Assembly (NCBI RefSeq): GCF_019355555.1
Contig: NZ_CP072141.1
Location: 1,482,001 to 1,546,000, forward strand
From: Rhizobium sp. L51/94
Lineage (GTDB): Bacteria > Pseudomonadota > Alphaproteobacteria > Rhizobiales > Rhizobiaceae
Reading direction: 5' to 3'
DNA: 64,000 nt
Shown piece by piece: positions 15,120 to 24,907 of this stretch. Made by a program: the position numbers and the translations under genes. Position 1 is the first letter of the stretch. Each line of letters opens with the position of its first letter. The notes below the pieces were generated by a model that had not been told where the DNA came from, searched no databases, and saw nothing but the letters and a program-made list of their open reading frames with translations.

Positions 15120-15791
15120 ATGATCGTAGTGGTTGACGAACGCGGACTTGTTAAAGACGGCTACACATCTCTCTTTGGGCGAGAGGGAATTCCTTCAACG
15201 GGGTTCGACCCCGAGGAGTTCGGCGAGTGGGTCCAGACGGCAGCAGATAGCGATATCGCGGCAGTCGAGGCCTTCCTCATCGGCCAGGGCGAGCATGTAC
15301 ATCAGCTCCCCCGGGCGATCCGCGATCGGACACTTGCGCCGGTCATCGCGGTCAGCGATCACCCCTCGCTTGAAGCGACGCTTGCACTTTTTGATTGTGG
15401 TGTCGACGATGTCGTCCGCAAGCCAGTGCACCCTCGCGAGATCCTGGCACGGGCAGCGGCCATCCGCCGTCGCCTGAAGGCCGTTGCAAATTTCACCGAC
15501 GTCGGTGCCATCCGGGTTTTCTCCGATGGCCGCGATCCGGAAGTGCACGGCGAAGTTTTCGCCCTGCCGCGCCGCGAGCGCCGCATCTTGGAATATCTGA
15601 TTTCCAACCGCGGACGTCGCGTCACCAAGACCCAGATCTTCAACGCGATCTACGGCATCTTCGACGAAGAAGTCGAAGAGAACGTCGTCGAAAGCCATAT
15701 CTCCAAGCTGCGCAAGAAGCTGCGCAGGAAGCTCGGCTTCGACCCGGTCGATTCCAAGCGTTTCCTTGGCTACTGCATCGACTGGAGCTAA
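15120..15791 (+). CDS. rem: Transcriptional regulator of motility Rem (orphan OmpR-type)
   Basis: Master activator of flagellar genes in rhizobia, downstream of VisNR. 223 residues: a receiver-like domain (1-115) and an OmpR-type winged helix (about 130-223) with '[17 protein letters not shown]' and the recognition region '[18 protein letters not shown]'. The receiver keeps the acidic pair (Asp6, Glu7), a Ser in 'PVIAVSDH' and the Lys of 'VVRKPV'. The usual phospho-acceptor position is Glu50 ('IAAVEAFL'), so phosphorylation is unlikely. No kinase gene is adjacent, matching its orphan status. Good ribosome-binding site GGAGGCGG before the ATG. It is transcribed toward flgE and separated from it by 150 bases. 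Confidence 0.92.
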   Translation: MIVVVDERGLVKDGYTSLFGREGIPSTGFDPEEFGEWVQTAADSDIAAVEAFLIGQGEHVHQLPRAIRDRTLAPVIAVSDHPSLEATLALFDCGVDDVVRKPVHPREILARAAAIRRRLKAVANFTDVGAIRVFSDGRDPEVHGEVFALPRRERRILEYLISNRGRRVTKTQIFNAIYGIFDEEVEENVVESHISKLRKKLRRKLGFDPVDSKRFLGYCIDWS

Positions 15792-15941
15792 GCCTGCGGC
15801 TTCGACTGGGAATGATTTCCAGTCGATTTTGAACTACCCGAAAAGCCGCCTCATGATGATCTGCTTTTCCTCTCCCCACCAGACAGCTTCACGCAAGGCC
15901 CATTGATTAGTCTTGCGATAACGGGAAAACGAGGATTTCAG

Positions 15942-17207
15942 ATGAGTCTTTTCGGTAGCATGAAGACGGCGGTTTCGGGGATGAATGCCCAAGCAAACCG
16001 CTTGAGCACGGTCTCCGACAACATCGCCAATTCGGCAACGACGGGCTACAAGTCCTCGTCGACAAGCTTTTCATCGCTCGTCCTGCCGACCACGGCCGGC
16101 ACTTACAGTTCCGGTGGTGTTGCCACCTCGGTACAGTATGCGATTTCACAGCAGGGCGGTCTCTCCTACACCTCGTCCACGACGGACTTGGCCATCCAGG
16201 GCGAAGGATTTTTCGTCGTCCAGGATGCGGCCGGAACCCCTTACCTGACACGCGCCGGTGACTTTTCGCCGGATGCAAACGGCAACCTGGTCAATGCTGC
16301 GGGCTACAGCCTTATGGGTTATTCCTACGGCTCCGGTTCGCCGTCGGTGGTCGTCAACGGCTTTGATGGTCTCGTGCCAATCAATACGGAATCCCAGGGC
16401 CTGACGGCTGTCGCATCCACCACAGCTTCGTTCTCCGGCAATCTCGATTCGACAGCGGCAGTCGCCACCGGTAACTTGCCCGCAAGCAACACGGCTCCGG
16501 TGACAACCGATACCAAGAAGACTTCGCTGATTGCCTACGATACCCAGGGCAACAAGGTGCAGTACGACTTCTACTACACGAAGACGGCGGCTGATACCTG
16601 GGACGTCTCGGTCTATCGCGGCTCCGATGCCGCCACCGGCGGCACGTCATCCTTTCCGTATTCATCTGCAGCAGTCGGCTCCGGGACGTTGGCCTTCGAT
16701 TCCAGCGGCAAGATTACCAGTGGTGGTACGCTTGCCATCAGCGACCCCAATGCTGTCAGTGGTACACAAGACATCGCTGTCGACATCTCGGGCTTCTCGC
16801 AGCTCGCCGCCTCTTTCGGCGCGACCGGCAAGGCAGACGGTCAGGCACCGAGCGCAGTCAACAAGGTCACCGTCGGCACCGATGGCACCGTAACGGCGCA
16901 ATATGCAGACGGCACCAGCAAGCCACTGTATCGCATTCCGCTGGCGAATGTGGCGAGCCCGGACAATCTGACGGTTCTCAGCGGCAACGTTTACTCCGCC
17001 AATGGACAGTCAGGCGTGACGGTCACCGGTTTCCCGCAGTCGAGCGGTCTTGGCTACATCCAGGCAGGGGCGTTGGAAGAATCCAACGTCGATCTCGCCG
17101 GCGAACTGACGACGATGATCCAGGCACAGAAAAGCTATACGGCGAATTCCAAGGTGTTTCAGACCGGTTCGGATCTGATGGACGTTCTTGTGAACCTCGT
17201 CCGATAA
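15942..17207 (+). CDS. flgE: Flagellar hook protein FlgE
   Basis: Subunit of the hook, the universal joint between rod and filament. 421 residues, starting 'MSLFGSMKTAVSGMNAQ' with the rod/hook N-terminal motif and 'SDNIANSATTGYKSSS'. The central domain is Ser/Thr/Gly-rich, and the C-terminal helix 'SYTANSKVFQTGSDLMDVL' is typical. I start at 15942, eight bases after GAGGA, not at the TTG at 15903. It is first in a run flgE-flgK-flgL-flaF-flbT-flgD with short gaps, the late hook and hook-filament junction genes. Its own promoter probably lies in 15792-15941, downstream of rem. Confidence 0.96.
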   Translation: MSLFGSMKTAVSGMNAQANRLSTVSDNIANSATTGYKSSSTSFSSLVLPTTAGTYSSGGVATSVQYAISQQGGLSYTSSTTDLAIQGEGFFVVQDAAGTPYLTRAGDFSPDANGNLVNAAGYSLMGYSYGSGSPSVVVNGFDGLVPINTESQGLTAVASTTASFSGNLDSTAAVATGNLPASNTAPVTTDTKKTSLIAYDTQGNKVQYDFYYTKTAADTWDVSVYRGSDAATGGTSSFPYSSAAVGSGTLAFDSSGKITSGGTLAISDPNAVSGTQDIAVDISGFSQLAASFGATGKADGQAPSAVNKVTVGTDGTVTAQYADGTSKPLYRIPLANVASPDNLTVLSGNVYSANGQSGVTVTGFPQSSGLGYIQAGALEESNVDLAGELTTMIQAQKSYTANSKVFQTGSDLMDVLVNLVR

Positions 17208-17228
17208 TAAATTAAGGTACTGCCGAGC

Positions 17229-18695
17229 ATGACACTCACCCAGGCACTCAATACCGCGCAGGCGATCTTCAACAACACGGGCAAGCAAAGCGCCGTCGTG
17301 TCGAACAACATCGCCAACTCCAGCAACGCGGATTACACCCGACGTCAGGCGATGACTACCATCTCCGCCGACGGTGCGACGGTGGTACAGATTGCCCGCT
17401 CGGCAGAACCCTCGCTTCAGCGCCAGCTGCTGGCGTCAACCTCGGCAGATGCCGCCCAGCAGCGGCTTCTGACCGGCCTCGGCGATATCCAGTCGACGAT
17501 CGGCGGCAACGACAGCGAGACAGCGCCGTCAACCTACCTTGCCAATTTCCGAGAGGCTCTCCAGGCTTATGCTGCGGCCCCGAACAGCAACACGACAGCG
17601 CAGGCCGCTGTGACGGCGGCCCAGGACGTTGCAAATTCGCTGAACCAGTCTACTGCATCGGTGCAGACCATCCGCACCAATGCCGACAAGGAAATCGCTA
17701 CCACTGTCGGTACGCTGAACTCACTGCTCGGCCAGTTCCAGACCGCCAACGATGCCGTCAAGACGGCGACGGGCTCGGGCGCAGACGCCAACAACGCGCT
17801 CGATCAGCGCGATGCGATCCTCAAGCAGATCTCTTCCATCGTAGGGGTCAAGACGGTCAATCGCGCTAACGGCGACATGGCACTGTATACGTCTGACGGC
17901 GCGACCCTGTTTGAAACACTTCCCCGGGCAGTCACCTTCACCCCGACCAATGGCTATTCGGCCGGTAGCCCCAGCAACAGCGTCTATATCGACGGCGTTG
18001 CCCTCGCACCGGGAAGTGGCGCCAACACCACGGCCAAGGGTACGCTGCAGGCTCTGCTTCAGATCCGCGACGTCGAGGCACCGACCTATCAGAAGCAACT
18101 GGACGAGATCGGCCGCGGCCTGGTCACGATGTTCTCCGAGACCAACACGACGGATGGTTCCAAGCTCCCGGGCCTGTTCACTTATACGGACTCCGGCGGC
18201 AATCCGGGCGACACGCCGACATCGGCTACCGTTATCGACGGCATGGCTGCCTCGATCACCGTCAATCCGGCGGTCATTACCTCGGCGGGCGGCAACCCGA
18301 ACCTTCTGCGCGATGGTGGTATCAACGGTACCGACTACGTCAACAATACGTCCGGCGACGCAGGCTATTCAACGCAGCTGGATGCTTACGACACGGCAAT
18401 GGGCACAGCCATAGATTTCGATCCCAGCGCCGGCGTCGACAGCAATTCCAGCATCATGGATTTTGCATCGAACTCAGTCGGCTGGGTGGAAAGCGAACGC
18501 AGCGCCGCATCGACCGCAGCTGAAAATACGGCAGCTTCCTCGTCTCGCTCGACGGAAGCCTATTCGAACGGAACGGGGGTCAACCTCGACGAAGAACTCA
18601 CTTTGATGATGGACATCGAGCAGTCCTACAAGGCCGGCACAAAAATCCTGAGCGCGGTCAACGATATGCTCACTGCCCTCCTTCAACTGAACTGA
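17229..18695 (+). CDS. flgK: Hook-filament junction protein FlgK (HAP1)
   Basis: First junction protein between hook and filament. 488 residues: N-terminal 'MTLTQALNTAQAIFNNTGKQ', 'NNIANSSNADYTRRQAM', a helical coil region, a variable middle with 'GLFTYTDSGGNPGDT', and C-terminal 'EELTLMMDIEQSYKAGTKI' with 'VNDMLTALLQL'. The ends match the flagellar rod/hook terminal families. It starts 21 bases after flgE and ends 11 bases before flgL, so the three are probably cotranscribed. Somewhat shorter than enteric FlgK (about 547) through a smaller variable domain. Confidence 0.95.
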   Translation: MTLTQALNTAQAIFNNTGKQSAVVSNNIANSSNADYTRRQAMTTISADGATVVQIARSAEPSLQRQLLASTSADAAQQRLLTGLGDIQSTIGGNDSETAPSTYLANFREALQAYAAAPNSNTTAQAAVTAAQDVANSLNQSTASVQTIRTNADKEIATTVGTLNSLLGQFQTANDAVKTATGSGADANNALDQRDAILKQISSIVGVKTVNRANGDMALYTSDGATLFETLPRAVTFTPTNGYSAGSPSNSVYIDGVALAPGSGANTTAKGTLQALLQIRDVEAPTYQKQLDEIGRGLVTMFSETNTTDGSKLPGLFTYTDSGGNPGDTPTSATVIDGMAASITVNPAVITSAGGNPNLLRDGGINGTDYVNNTSGDAGYSTQLDAYDTAMGTAIDFDPSAGVDSNSSIMDFASNSVGWVESERSAASTAAENTAASSSRSTEAYSNGTGVNLDEELTLMMDIEQSYKAGTKILSAVNDMLTALLQLN

Positions 18696-18706
18696 CGGGT
18701 TAAGCC

Positions 18707-19765
18707 ATGAAACTCTCCGCCATCTCAAGTAGTGCCATTCAGAACGCCATGCGGCTGACGATCAAGCAGTCGCAGAACGAGATGACCAAGGCCTCTCTGG
18801 AGGCAACGACTGGCGTCTATGCCGACATGGGCGTATCGCTGGGTGGCAACATCTCGCAGAGCATCGACATGACGCGCGACGTTTCCCGTCTCGACTCGCT
18901 TACGGCCAGCAATTCCACGGCGGCGGCGCGCATGACCGCGACGCAAAGCGGGCTTGCGGATATGACGAGCCAGTCGCAGACATTCCTGGATCAGCTGGTA
19001 GCCTTGCAGGGCAATCAAGATGCAAGCAGCATCGCGCTGTCCCAGACCACGGCAACATCGACGATCTCCTCCTTCGTTGCCGACGCAAACACGCAGCTGA
19101 ACGGTCAGTACATCTTTGCGGGCACCAATACCGACGTCCAGCCCGTCACCGATCAGACCACGGCCGCAACGGCAGCAATACAGTCGGCACTCACAGACTA
19201 CATGGCGGCCCAGTCGCCACCGGTGACTGCCAAGAGCGACCTGACTGCCGACCAGATGAACGATTTCATCAGCACCAAGGTGCAGCCGATGTTCCTGGAC
19301 GACACGTCGCCGGCCCCGAACTGGAGCAGCTGGTCGAGTGCTTCCGACCAGAACATGACAAGCCGGATCAACAACTCCGAAGTGATCGAGACGTCGACGA
19401 ACAGCAACGCTTCCGGCATGCGCTACATGGCGCTGTCGGCCACGGTCGCAAAGGCGCTGATGGGAACCGATATCAGCAAGGCGGCGCTGAACGCGGTGAC
19501 GACGAACGCCATCAGCTTCGCCCGCCAGGGCATCGACGGCATGAATGCGCAGGCCAGCCAGCTTGGCCTGTCGCAGTCCCGGGTCACCAAGGCGAACGAC
19601 GCCATCAGTGCCCAGAAGGACATCATCAACAACCGGATCGTCGACCTCCAGGGCGTCGATCCATACGAGGCATCTACCAAGGTCAACAGTTTGGAAACCC
19701 AGCTGCAGACTGCCTACACCATAGTCTCGAAAATTCAGCAGTTGAGTCTCGTAAATTACCTTTGA
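18707..19765 (+). CDS. flgL: Hook-filament junction protein FlgL (HAP3)
   Basis: Second junction protein, the adaptor onto which flagellin polymerises. 352 residues. The N-terminal helix ('AIQNAMRLTIKQSQNEMTKA') and the C-terminal helix ('SLETQLQTAYTIVSKIQQLS') are flagellin-like; 'NTQLNGQYIFAGTNTDVQP' is a strong FlgL signature. It follows flgK at 11 bases and is followed 37 bases later by flaF. Export of FlgK and FlgL usually depends on FlgN, for which a candidate is at 25521. Confidence 0.95.
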   Translation: MKLSAISSSAIQNAMRLTIKQSQNEMTKASLEATTGVYADMGVSLGGNISQSIDMTRDVSRLDSLTASNSTAAARMTATQSGLADMTSQSQTFLDQLVALQGNQDASSIALSQTTATSTISSFVADANTQLNGQYIFAGTNTDVQPVTDQTTAATAAIQSALTDYMAAQSPPVTAKSDLTADQMNDFISTKVQPMFLDDTSPAPNWSSWSSASDQNMTSRINNSEVIETSTNSNASGMRYMALSATVAKALMGTDISKAALNAVTTNAISFARQGIDGMNAQASQLGLSQSRVTKANDAISAQKDIINNRIVDLQGVDPYEASTKVNSLETQLQTAYTIVSKIQQLSLVNYL

Positions 19766-19802
19766 TGATCAAAGGGGCGTAATGACCAGGAAGGATGCAT
19801 GA

Positions 19803-20150
19803 ATGTATCAGTTCTCATATGCAGAAATCATGCAGGACGCAGTGGCCGACGCCAAGGAGCGGGAACGCCAGGTCCTTGATCGGTCGGTCGCTCTTCTGAC
19901 GGCTGCGATGCAAAAAGAAAAATACGGTCGAGAATCGATCGAGGCACTTTTTTACACAAGACGTGTCTGGGTTGCCTTCATCGAGGATCTCAAGAACCCC
20001 GAAAATCAGCTTGATGTCACCCTGCGTGCGAACCTTATCTCTATCGCCATCTGGATCTTGAAGGAATGCGACAGGATCAGGCGACGGAAGTCGACAAACT
20101 ACCAGGGTATCATCGACGTCACAACCATCATCAGGGATGGACTTAAATGA
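19803..20150 (+). CDS. flaF: Flagellar biosynthesis regulator FlaF
   Basis: Small cytoplasmic protein of alphaproteobacteria that promotes flagellin synthesis or secretion in partnership or opposition with FlbT. 115 residues, all helical. Family signatures visible are '[20 protein letters not shown]', '[20 protein letters not shown]' and '[18 protein letters not shown]'. Its stop overlaps the flbT start (ATGA at 20147), so the pair is translationally coupled. The gene lies just after the hook-junction genes, the standard site in rhizobia. Its targets, the flagellin mRNAs at 3534-9178, carry the leader hairpins described above. Confidence 0.94.
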   Translation: MYQFSYAEIMQDAVADAKERERQVLDRSVALLTAAMQKEKYGRESIEALFYTRRVWVAFIEDLKNPENQLDVTLRANLISIAIWILKECDRIRRRKSTNYQGIIDVTTIIRDGLK

Positions 20151-20596
20151 AAAGTACACTTCGCATATCGCTTAAAGCCGGCGAACGGATCTTCATCAAC
20201 GGAGCCGTGCTGCGCGTCGACCGCAAGGTCGCTCTCGAATTCCTGAACGACGTGACATTCCTCCTGGAAAACCACGTTCTCCAGCCCGAGGACGCAACGA
20301 CTCCATTGCGCCAGCTCTATTTCATCGCCCAGATGATCCTGATCAATCCGGAAGGCAAGGATCAGTCGACGGTGCTGTTCCGCAAGTCGATCGTCATGCT
20401 GCTCAGCTGCTTCAAGAATGAAGAAGTCCTGGCCGAACTGAAGCGCATCGACGGGCTGGTCGCGACCGGCAAGGCATTCGATGCACTGAAGTCTATCCGC
20501 GGCCTCTACGTCGTTGAAGACAGCATCCTCAACAGCCCGGAAATGCCGGCTGCCACCATTGAGCAGATCCGCCGAGAAATCGCACCATGGCGGTAA
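20147..20596 (+). CDS. flbT: Flagellin mRNA regulator FlbT
   Basis: RNA-level regulator of flagellin expression. In Caulobacter FlbT associates with the 5' untranslated region of a flagellin mRNA and promotes its decay when hook assembly is incomplete; in other alphaproteobacteria it can act positively. 149 residues, with '[20 protein letters not shown]', '[20 protein letters not shown]' and '[17 protein letters not shown]' as FlbT signatures. It overlaps flaF by four bases and flgD by ten. The start is fixed by the overlap and family N-terminus. Direct binding to the leader hairpins in this window is an inference. Confidence 0.94.
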   Translation: MKSTLRISLKAGERIFINGAVLRVDRKVALEFLNDVTFLLENHVLQPEDATTPLRQLYFIAQMILINPEGKDQSTVLFRKSIVMLLSCFKNEEVLAELKRIDGLVATGKAFDALKSIRGLYVVEDSILNSPEMPAATIEQIRREIAPWR

Positions 20597-21102
20597 CACC
20601 AGTCAGCACCGTCGCAGGTGCTACCGCGACGGGGGCCACGGCAACTGCTACCGCCACGGGGACAAGCAGCGCCGCAGCAACCAACGCGACGACTGCGGCG
20701 GCAAGCGCATCGCTGAACTACAACGACTTCCTTCAGCTGCTGATTGCCCAGATGAAGACGCAGGATCCGACGTCACCGATGGACGCCAGCGCGCAGATCT
20801 CGCAGCTCGCCAGCTTCTCGCAGGTGGAACAGCAGATCAAGACGAACGCCCATCTGGAAACTGTCCTGTCGAACCAGATGCTGTCCCAGGCGGCAAGCTA
20901 CGTCGGCAAGACGATCGTCAGCGCCGATGCCACGGTAACCGGCGTCGTCAAGGAAGTCAGCGTCTATTCGGACGGTATCCTTGCAATTACCGCTGCCGGC
21001 GATAAGGTCCTGATACAGCCGGGAATCAGTGTCACCGACGGAACAGTGGTGAAGCCGACAGGCACGAGCACGACGACAGACACCGCTTCGACAGCCAAAT
21101 AG
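20587..21102 (+). CDS. flgD: Flagellar hook capping protein FlgD
   Basis: Scaffold at the growing hook tip, discarded when the hook is complete. 171 residues, shorter than enteric FlgD (about 230) and lacking most of the C-terminal Ig-like region. An Ala/Thr-rich N-terminus precedes the diagnostic '[17 protein letters not shown]' and '[17 protein letters not shown]', then '[11 protein letters not shown]'. It overlaps flbT by ten bases, so it is part of that operon. The reduced length is common in rhizobia. Confidence 0.94.
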   Translation: MAVTPVSTVAGATATGATATATATGTSSAAATNATTAAASASLNYNDFLQLLIAQMKTQDPTSPMDASAQISQLASFSQVEQQIKTNAHLETVLSNQMLSQAASYVGKTIVSADATVTGVVKEVSVYSDGILAITAAGDKVLIQPGISVTDGTVVKPTGTSTTTDTASTAK

Positions 21103-21213
21103 AGCTTTCGATCTGGCTTCAGTCACTCCTGCTGTGGAGGTCCACTGAAACCGAAAATATATTGGCGCGGTCGCGGCTGGCGAGCGTGCCTTGAACACAG
21201 GAAATTGGCCGAG

Positions 21214-21480
21214 ATGAACGAAGCCGATGCATTGGATATCTTTCAGGCGGCGATCTGGACCGTGCTGATATCGGCCGGTCCGGCGGTTGCCGCAGCGATG
21301 ATCGTCGGCATCGTCATTGCGCTCGTCCAAGCGCTGACGCAGGTTCAGGAAGCGACCTTGACGTTCGTGCCGAAGATTGTCGCTGTTTTCGTGACGATCG
21401 GCATCACGGCGCCGTTTGTCGGTTCGCAGATCGGCATTTTCACTAATCTGGTCTTTTCCCGTATCCAGTCTGGCTTCTAG
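21214..21480 (+). CDS. fliQ: Flagellar export gate protein FliQ
   Basis: Small export-gate subunit with two membrane helices: 'FQAAIWTVLISAGPAVAAAM' and 'VTIGITAPFVGSQIGIF', linked by a loop with 'LVQALTQVQEATLTFVPKI', the FliQ family signature. 88 residues is the usual length. I prefer the ATG at 21214 (MNEADAL) over the TTG at 21205. It is separated from flgD by 111 bases and from flhA by 124, so additional promoters are possible. Confidence 0.95.
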   Translation: MNEADALDIFQAAIWTVLISAGPAVAAAMIVGIVIALVQALTQVQEATLTFVPKIVAVFVTIGITAPFVGSQIGIFTNLVFSRIQSGF

Positions 21481-21604
21481 CGGACCAGATCGGGCTGCAG
21501 GCGTGTGAGCCATCCTCGCGCAAGCTTCATCCCGTAACTCGACAGGAGAATACGGCAAGCGGTTCGTCCGCCGGCCTCCTCTCATGAAGAGACGGACCTG
21601 AAGA

Positions 21605-23692
21605 ATGGCGTTACCTCCTTCGCTGCCCCTGCCGAAAGTCGCCCCGAGTTTCCGCGACGTAGGATTTGCCGTCGGCATCGTCTCGATGCTCTGCATCCTG
21701 TTCCTGCCGATCCCGCCGTTCCTCATCGACATGGGCCTGGCTTTCTCGATCGCGCTGTCCGTCCTCATCCTGATGGTCGCGCTGTGGATCCAGAAGCCGC
21801 TTGAATTCTCGTCGTTCCCGACCATTCTTCTGATCGCCACGATGACCCGCCTGGCGCTGAATATCGCGACGACGCGCGTGATCCTGGCCCATGGCTACGA
21901 GGGCGACTATGCGGCCGGCGGCGTTATTGCAGGCTTCGCCAATCTCGTCATGTCCGGCGACTTCGTCATCGGACTGATCGTCTTCCTGATTCTCATCACC
22001 ATCAACTTCATAGTCATCACCAAGGGTGCAACGCGTATCGCTGAAGTCGGCGCCCGCTTCACCCTCGATGCCATTCCCGGCAAGCAGATGGCCATCGACG
22101 CCGACCTTTCGGCCGGCCTCATCGACGAGCGAGAGGCACAGCGCCGGCGCAAGGAGCTGGAAGAGGAGAGTTCCTTCTTCGGCGCGATGGACGGTGCGTC
22201 GAAGTTCGTGCGCGGCGATGCGGTCGCCGGCCTGATCATCACCTCGATCAACATCTTCGGCGGCATCATCATCGGCTATTTCCGCCATGGCATGCCGATC
22301 GGCCAGGCGGCCGATGTGTTCGTCAAGCTTTCGGTCGGTGACGGCCTTGTGGCGCAGATGCCGGCGCTGATCATCTCGCTTGCAGCCGGCCTGCTCGTTT
22401 CGCGCGGCGGCACGTCAGGGTCCACCGACCAGGCCGTCGTCAACCAGCTGAGCGGCTATCCTCGTGCGCTCGGCGTTGCCGCCGGCATGATGTGCCTGCT
22501 GGCTATCATGCCCGGACTTCCGTTCATTCCGTTCATCACACTTGGCGGCATCATGGGCGCCGGCGCCTGGTTCATCCCGCGCCAGGCAGAGGCTCTCAAC
22601 AAGCTCCGCCGCGACGCCGAAGAACAGAAGGTCAGCCAGTCCAAGGATCTCGAGAAGGATTCGGTCAAGAACGTCCTCAAGACCTCCGAGATCGAGCTGG
22701 CACTCGGCAAGATCGTCTCGACAAGGCTGCTCGGCGCCCATCAGGAACTGGCATTCCGCGTCGGCAAGATGCGCAAGAAGTTCGCCTCGCAATACGGCTT
22801 CGTGGTTCCGGAGATCAAGGTCACCGACGATATCTCCATTGCCGACAAATCCTACCAGATCCGAATCCACGGCACGACCATCGCGTCCAACCTGCTGCGC
22901 GTGGGCGAAGTCCTGGTGGTCACCGGCGCCGGCCGCAAGCCGACCGTTCCGGGCGACGATATCCGCGAACCAGCCTTCGGCATGCCGGCCGTCTCGGTCC
23001 TCGAAGCCTTCACGGAAGACCTCAAGCGCGAAGGCTTCCAGCCGATCGACAACGTCTCGGTGGTGCTCACCCACATGAGCGAAGTCATCCGGAACAACCT
23101 TCCGGCGCTGCTGTCCTACAAGGACGTCAAGATCCTGATCGATCGCCTCGACCCGGAATACAAGAAGCTCGCCGATGAGATCTGCTCCTCGCACATGTCC
23201 TACTCGGGCCTGCAAGCCGTGCTGAAGCTGCTGCTTGCCGAGCGCGTGTCCATCCGCAACCTGCATCTCATTCTCGAAGCGGTCGCCGAACTGGCGCCGC
23301 ATGTGCGCAAGACCGAGCAGATCGTCGAGCACGTCCGGGTCCGCATGTCGCAGCAGCTCTGCGGCGACCTTGCCGACAATGGTGTGCTGCGCGTCCTGCG
23401 GCTGGGCTCGAAATGGGATCTGGTGTTCCACCAGGCATTGAAGCGCGATCCAAAGGGCGAAATCATCGAGTTCGACATCGATCCACGCAATCTCGAGGAA
23501 TTCAGCGAGCAGGCGACGCGAGTTATCCGTGAATTCATGGACAAGGGCTTGCCTTTCGTACTTGTCACGTCGCCGGAAACACGCTCCTATGTGCGCATGA
23601 TCATCGAACGCCTGTTTGCGACGCTGCCTGTCCTGTCGCATGTGGAATTGGCCAAGGGAATCGAGATCAAGATTCTGGGCGCTATTTCATGA
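21605..23692 (+). CDS. flhA: Flagellar export platform protein FlhA
   Basis: Largest component of the flagellar export gate. It couples proton flow to protein export, and its cytoplasmic ring docks chaperone-substrate complexes. 695 residues: about eight membrane helices in the first 320, including the FHIPEP signature region '[19 protein letters not shown]' and '[20 protein letters not shown]', then a cytoplasmic domain (about 360-695) with '[20 protein letters not shown]' and '[19 protein letters not shown]'. The length is standard. It overlaps fliR by four bases (ATGA at 23689). flhB is not in the window. Confidence 0.97.
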   Translation: MALPPSLPLPKVAPSFRDVGFAVGIVSMLCILFLPIPPFLIDMGLAFSIALSVLILMVALWIQKPLEFSSFPTILLIATMTRLALNIATTRVILAHGYEGDYAAGGVIAGFANLVMSGDFVIGLIVFLILITINFIVITKGATRIAEVGARFTLDAIPGKQMAIDADLSAGLIDEREAQRRRKELEEESSFFGAMDGASKFVRGDAVAGLIITSINIFGGIIIGYFRHGMPIGQAADVFVKLSVGDGLVAQMPALIISLAAGLLVSRGGTSGSTDQAVVNQLSGYPRALGVAAGMMCLLAIMPGLPFIPFITLGGIMGAGAWFIPRQAEALNKLRRDAEEQKVSQSKDLEKDSVKNVLKTSEIELALGKIVSTRLLGAHQELAFRVGKMRKKFASQYGFVVPEIKVTDDISIADKSYQIRIHGTTIASNLLRVGEVLVVTGAGRKPTVPGDDIREPAFGMPAVSVLEAFTEDLKREGFQPIDNVSVVLTHMSEVIRNNLPALLSYKDVKILIDRLDPEYKKLADEICSSHMSYSGLQAVLKLLLAERVSIRNLHLILEAVAELAPHVRKTEQIVEHVRVRMSQQLCGDLADNGVLRVLRLGSKWDLVFHQALKRDPKGEIIEFDIDPRNLEEFSEQATRVIREFMDKGLPFVLVTSPETRSYVRMIIERLFATLPVLSHVELAKGIEIKILGAIS

Positions 23693-24441
23693 TTACAGAC
23701 CCTCAGGGGACCGTCCTCGCACTCTTTTTGTGCTTCTGTCGCATCGGCGGCTGCGTGATGGTTCTCCCGGGGTTCTCATCGGCCCGCGTGCCGCAGCAGA
23801 TTCGCGTGCTGCTGGCGGTGGCGCTGTCGATGGCGGTTCTGCCAGTGCTGTGGGACACTATCTATCCGAAGGCCTCACTCGGTGGGCCGCAATATGTGAT
23901 GCTGATCGCCACCGAATCGCTGATCGGCGTGATGTATGGAATGATGGCCCGGCTCTATACGCTGGGATTGCAGTTCGCCGGGACGATCATCGCCATGATG
24001 ATCGGTTTGACGTCTCCGGGCGGTGCCGATCCGGTGGAAGACGGCAGCGAAACCGCCATTTCCGGCGTGATTACCTTCTGCGGCCTGATGATCCTCTTCA
24101 TCATGGATTTCCACCACTACGTTTTCCGCGCGCTTATCGATTCCTACACGCTGATCCCCTTCGGCGGTCATATCGAGATGCAGGCGACGCTGATCTCTTT
24201 TACCGATACCCTGCAGGCGACCACCTACATCATGCTGCGGCTTGCCAGCCCTTTTCTGATCTACGGCCTGATGTTCCAGGTTTCGATCGGCTTCATCAAT
24301 AAGCTCGCACCTCAGATCCCGGTCTACTTCATCTCTACGCCCTATCTGCTGATGGGCGGACTTTTCATGCTCTATCTCAGTCTGGCGGCGATGATCAGCC
24401 AGTTTTCCGATGCGTTCCTCAGCGTCTACAACGGTCATTAG
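23689..24441 (+). CDS. fliR: Flagellar export gate protein FliR
   Basis: Third subunit of the FliPQR gate. 250 residues, about six hydrophobic helices. Signatures are '[20 protein letters not shown]', '[14 protein letters not shown]' and '[19 protein letters not shown]', with a hydrophobic ending '[20 protein letters not shown]'. Translationally coupled to flhA through ATGA. The next gene begins 15 bases later, so the four small genes downstream probably belong to the same transcript. Confidence 0.96.
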   Translation: MITDPQGTVLALFLCFCRIGGCVMVLPGFSSARVPQQIRVLLAVALSMAVLPVLWDTIYPKASLGGPQYVMLIATESLIGVMYGMMARLYTLGLQFAGTIIAMMIGLTSPGGADPVEDGSETAISGVITFCGLMILFIMDFHHYVFRALIDSYTLIPFGGHIEMQATLISFTDTLQATTYIMLRLASPFLIYGLMFQVSIGFINKLAPQIPVYFISTPYLLMGGLFMLYLSLAAMISQFSDAFLSVYNGH

Positions 24442-24456
24442 CGGGCAGGGCACGAA

Positions 24457-24876
24457 ATGGCGGAACAGAGCCGATCCAAGAAACTGAAGCGTCTCGTGGC
24501 CGTTCAGCGCCATCTGGAGCAGATGGCCGAGCAGGAGCTGGCGGAGGCCATGCGCGTGCGCGCCGAGGTCGGGCACTCCATCGACCAGGTGGTGGATGCC
24601 ATCGGCTCGATCGATGTAGTGCATATGGCCTTTGCCCAGCAATATGCCTGGCGGTTGGGTCGCCTGACACTGCGCGACCAGCAGCTTGAGGGTATGCAGG
24701 CGCTTATCGAGATGAATGTGCTGAAGGAGCGGACCAAGGCGGACCGGCTCGAGGAGCATATGATGGATGCCCGCGCCGCAGAATTACGCGAATCCGACGA
24801 CAATGCGGTCTACGATATCATCGATCAGCGATTTGCCGCCGTCGCACCAGCCTCCAGCAAGGTTCAAAAACCATAG
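24457..24876 (+). CDS. FliJ-like coiled-coil export protein (candidate)
   Basis: 139 residues, almost entirely charged amphipathic helix: 'SKKLKRLVAVQRHLEQMAEQ' then a second helix 'RDQQLEGMQALIEMNVLKER' and 'MMDARAAELRESDD'. The size, two-helix coiled-coil pattern and position directly after fliR match FliJ. FliJ is the small stalk-like component of the FliI ATPase that escorts export chaperones. No sequence motif alone proves it because FliJ is defined mainly by coiled-coil character. It is 15 bases after fliR and 31 before the FlgJ-like start. Alternative: a general export chaperone. Confidence 0.55.
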   Translation: MAEQSRSKKLKRLVAVQRHLEQMAEQELAEAMRVRAEVGHSIDQVVDAIGSIDVVHMAFAQQYAWRLGRLTLRDQQLEGMQALIEMNVLKERTKADRLEEHMMDARAAELRESDDNAVYDIIDQRFAAVAPASSKVQKP

Positions 24877-24907
24877 TCGTCACGAGTTCATACGAAAGGA
24901 ACGTGAC

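Noticed and set aside
22415..23641. 408-codon minus-strand frame inside flhA
   Set aside because: Antisense to a well-conserved gene, with composition typical of shadow frames.
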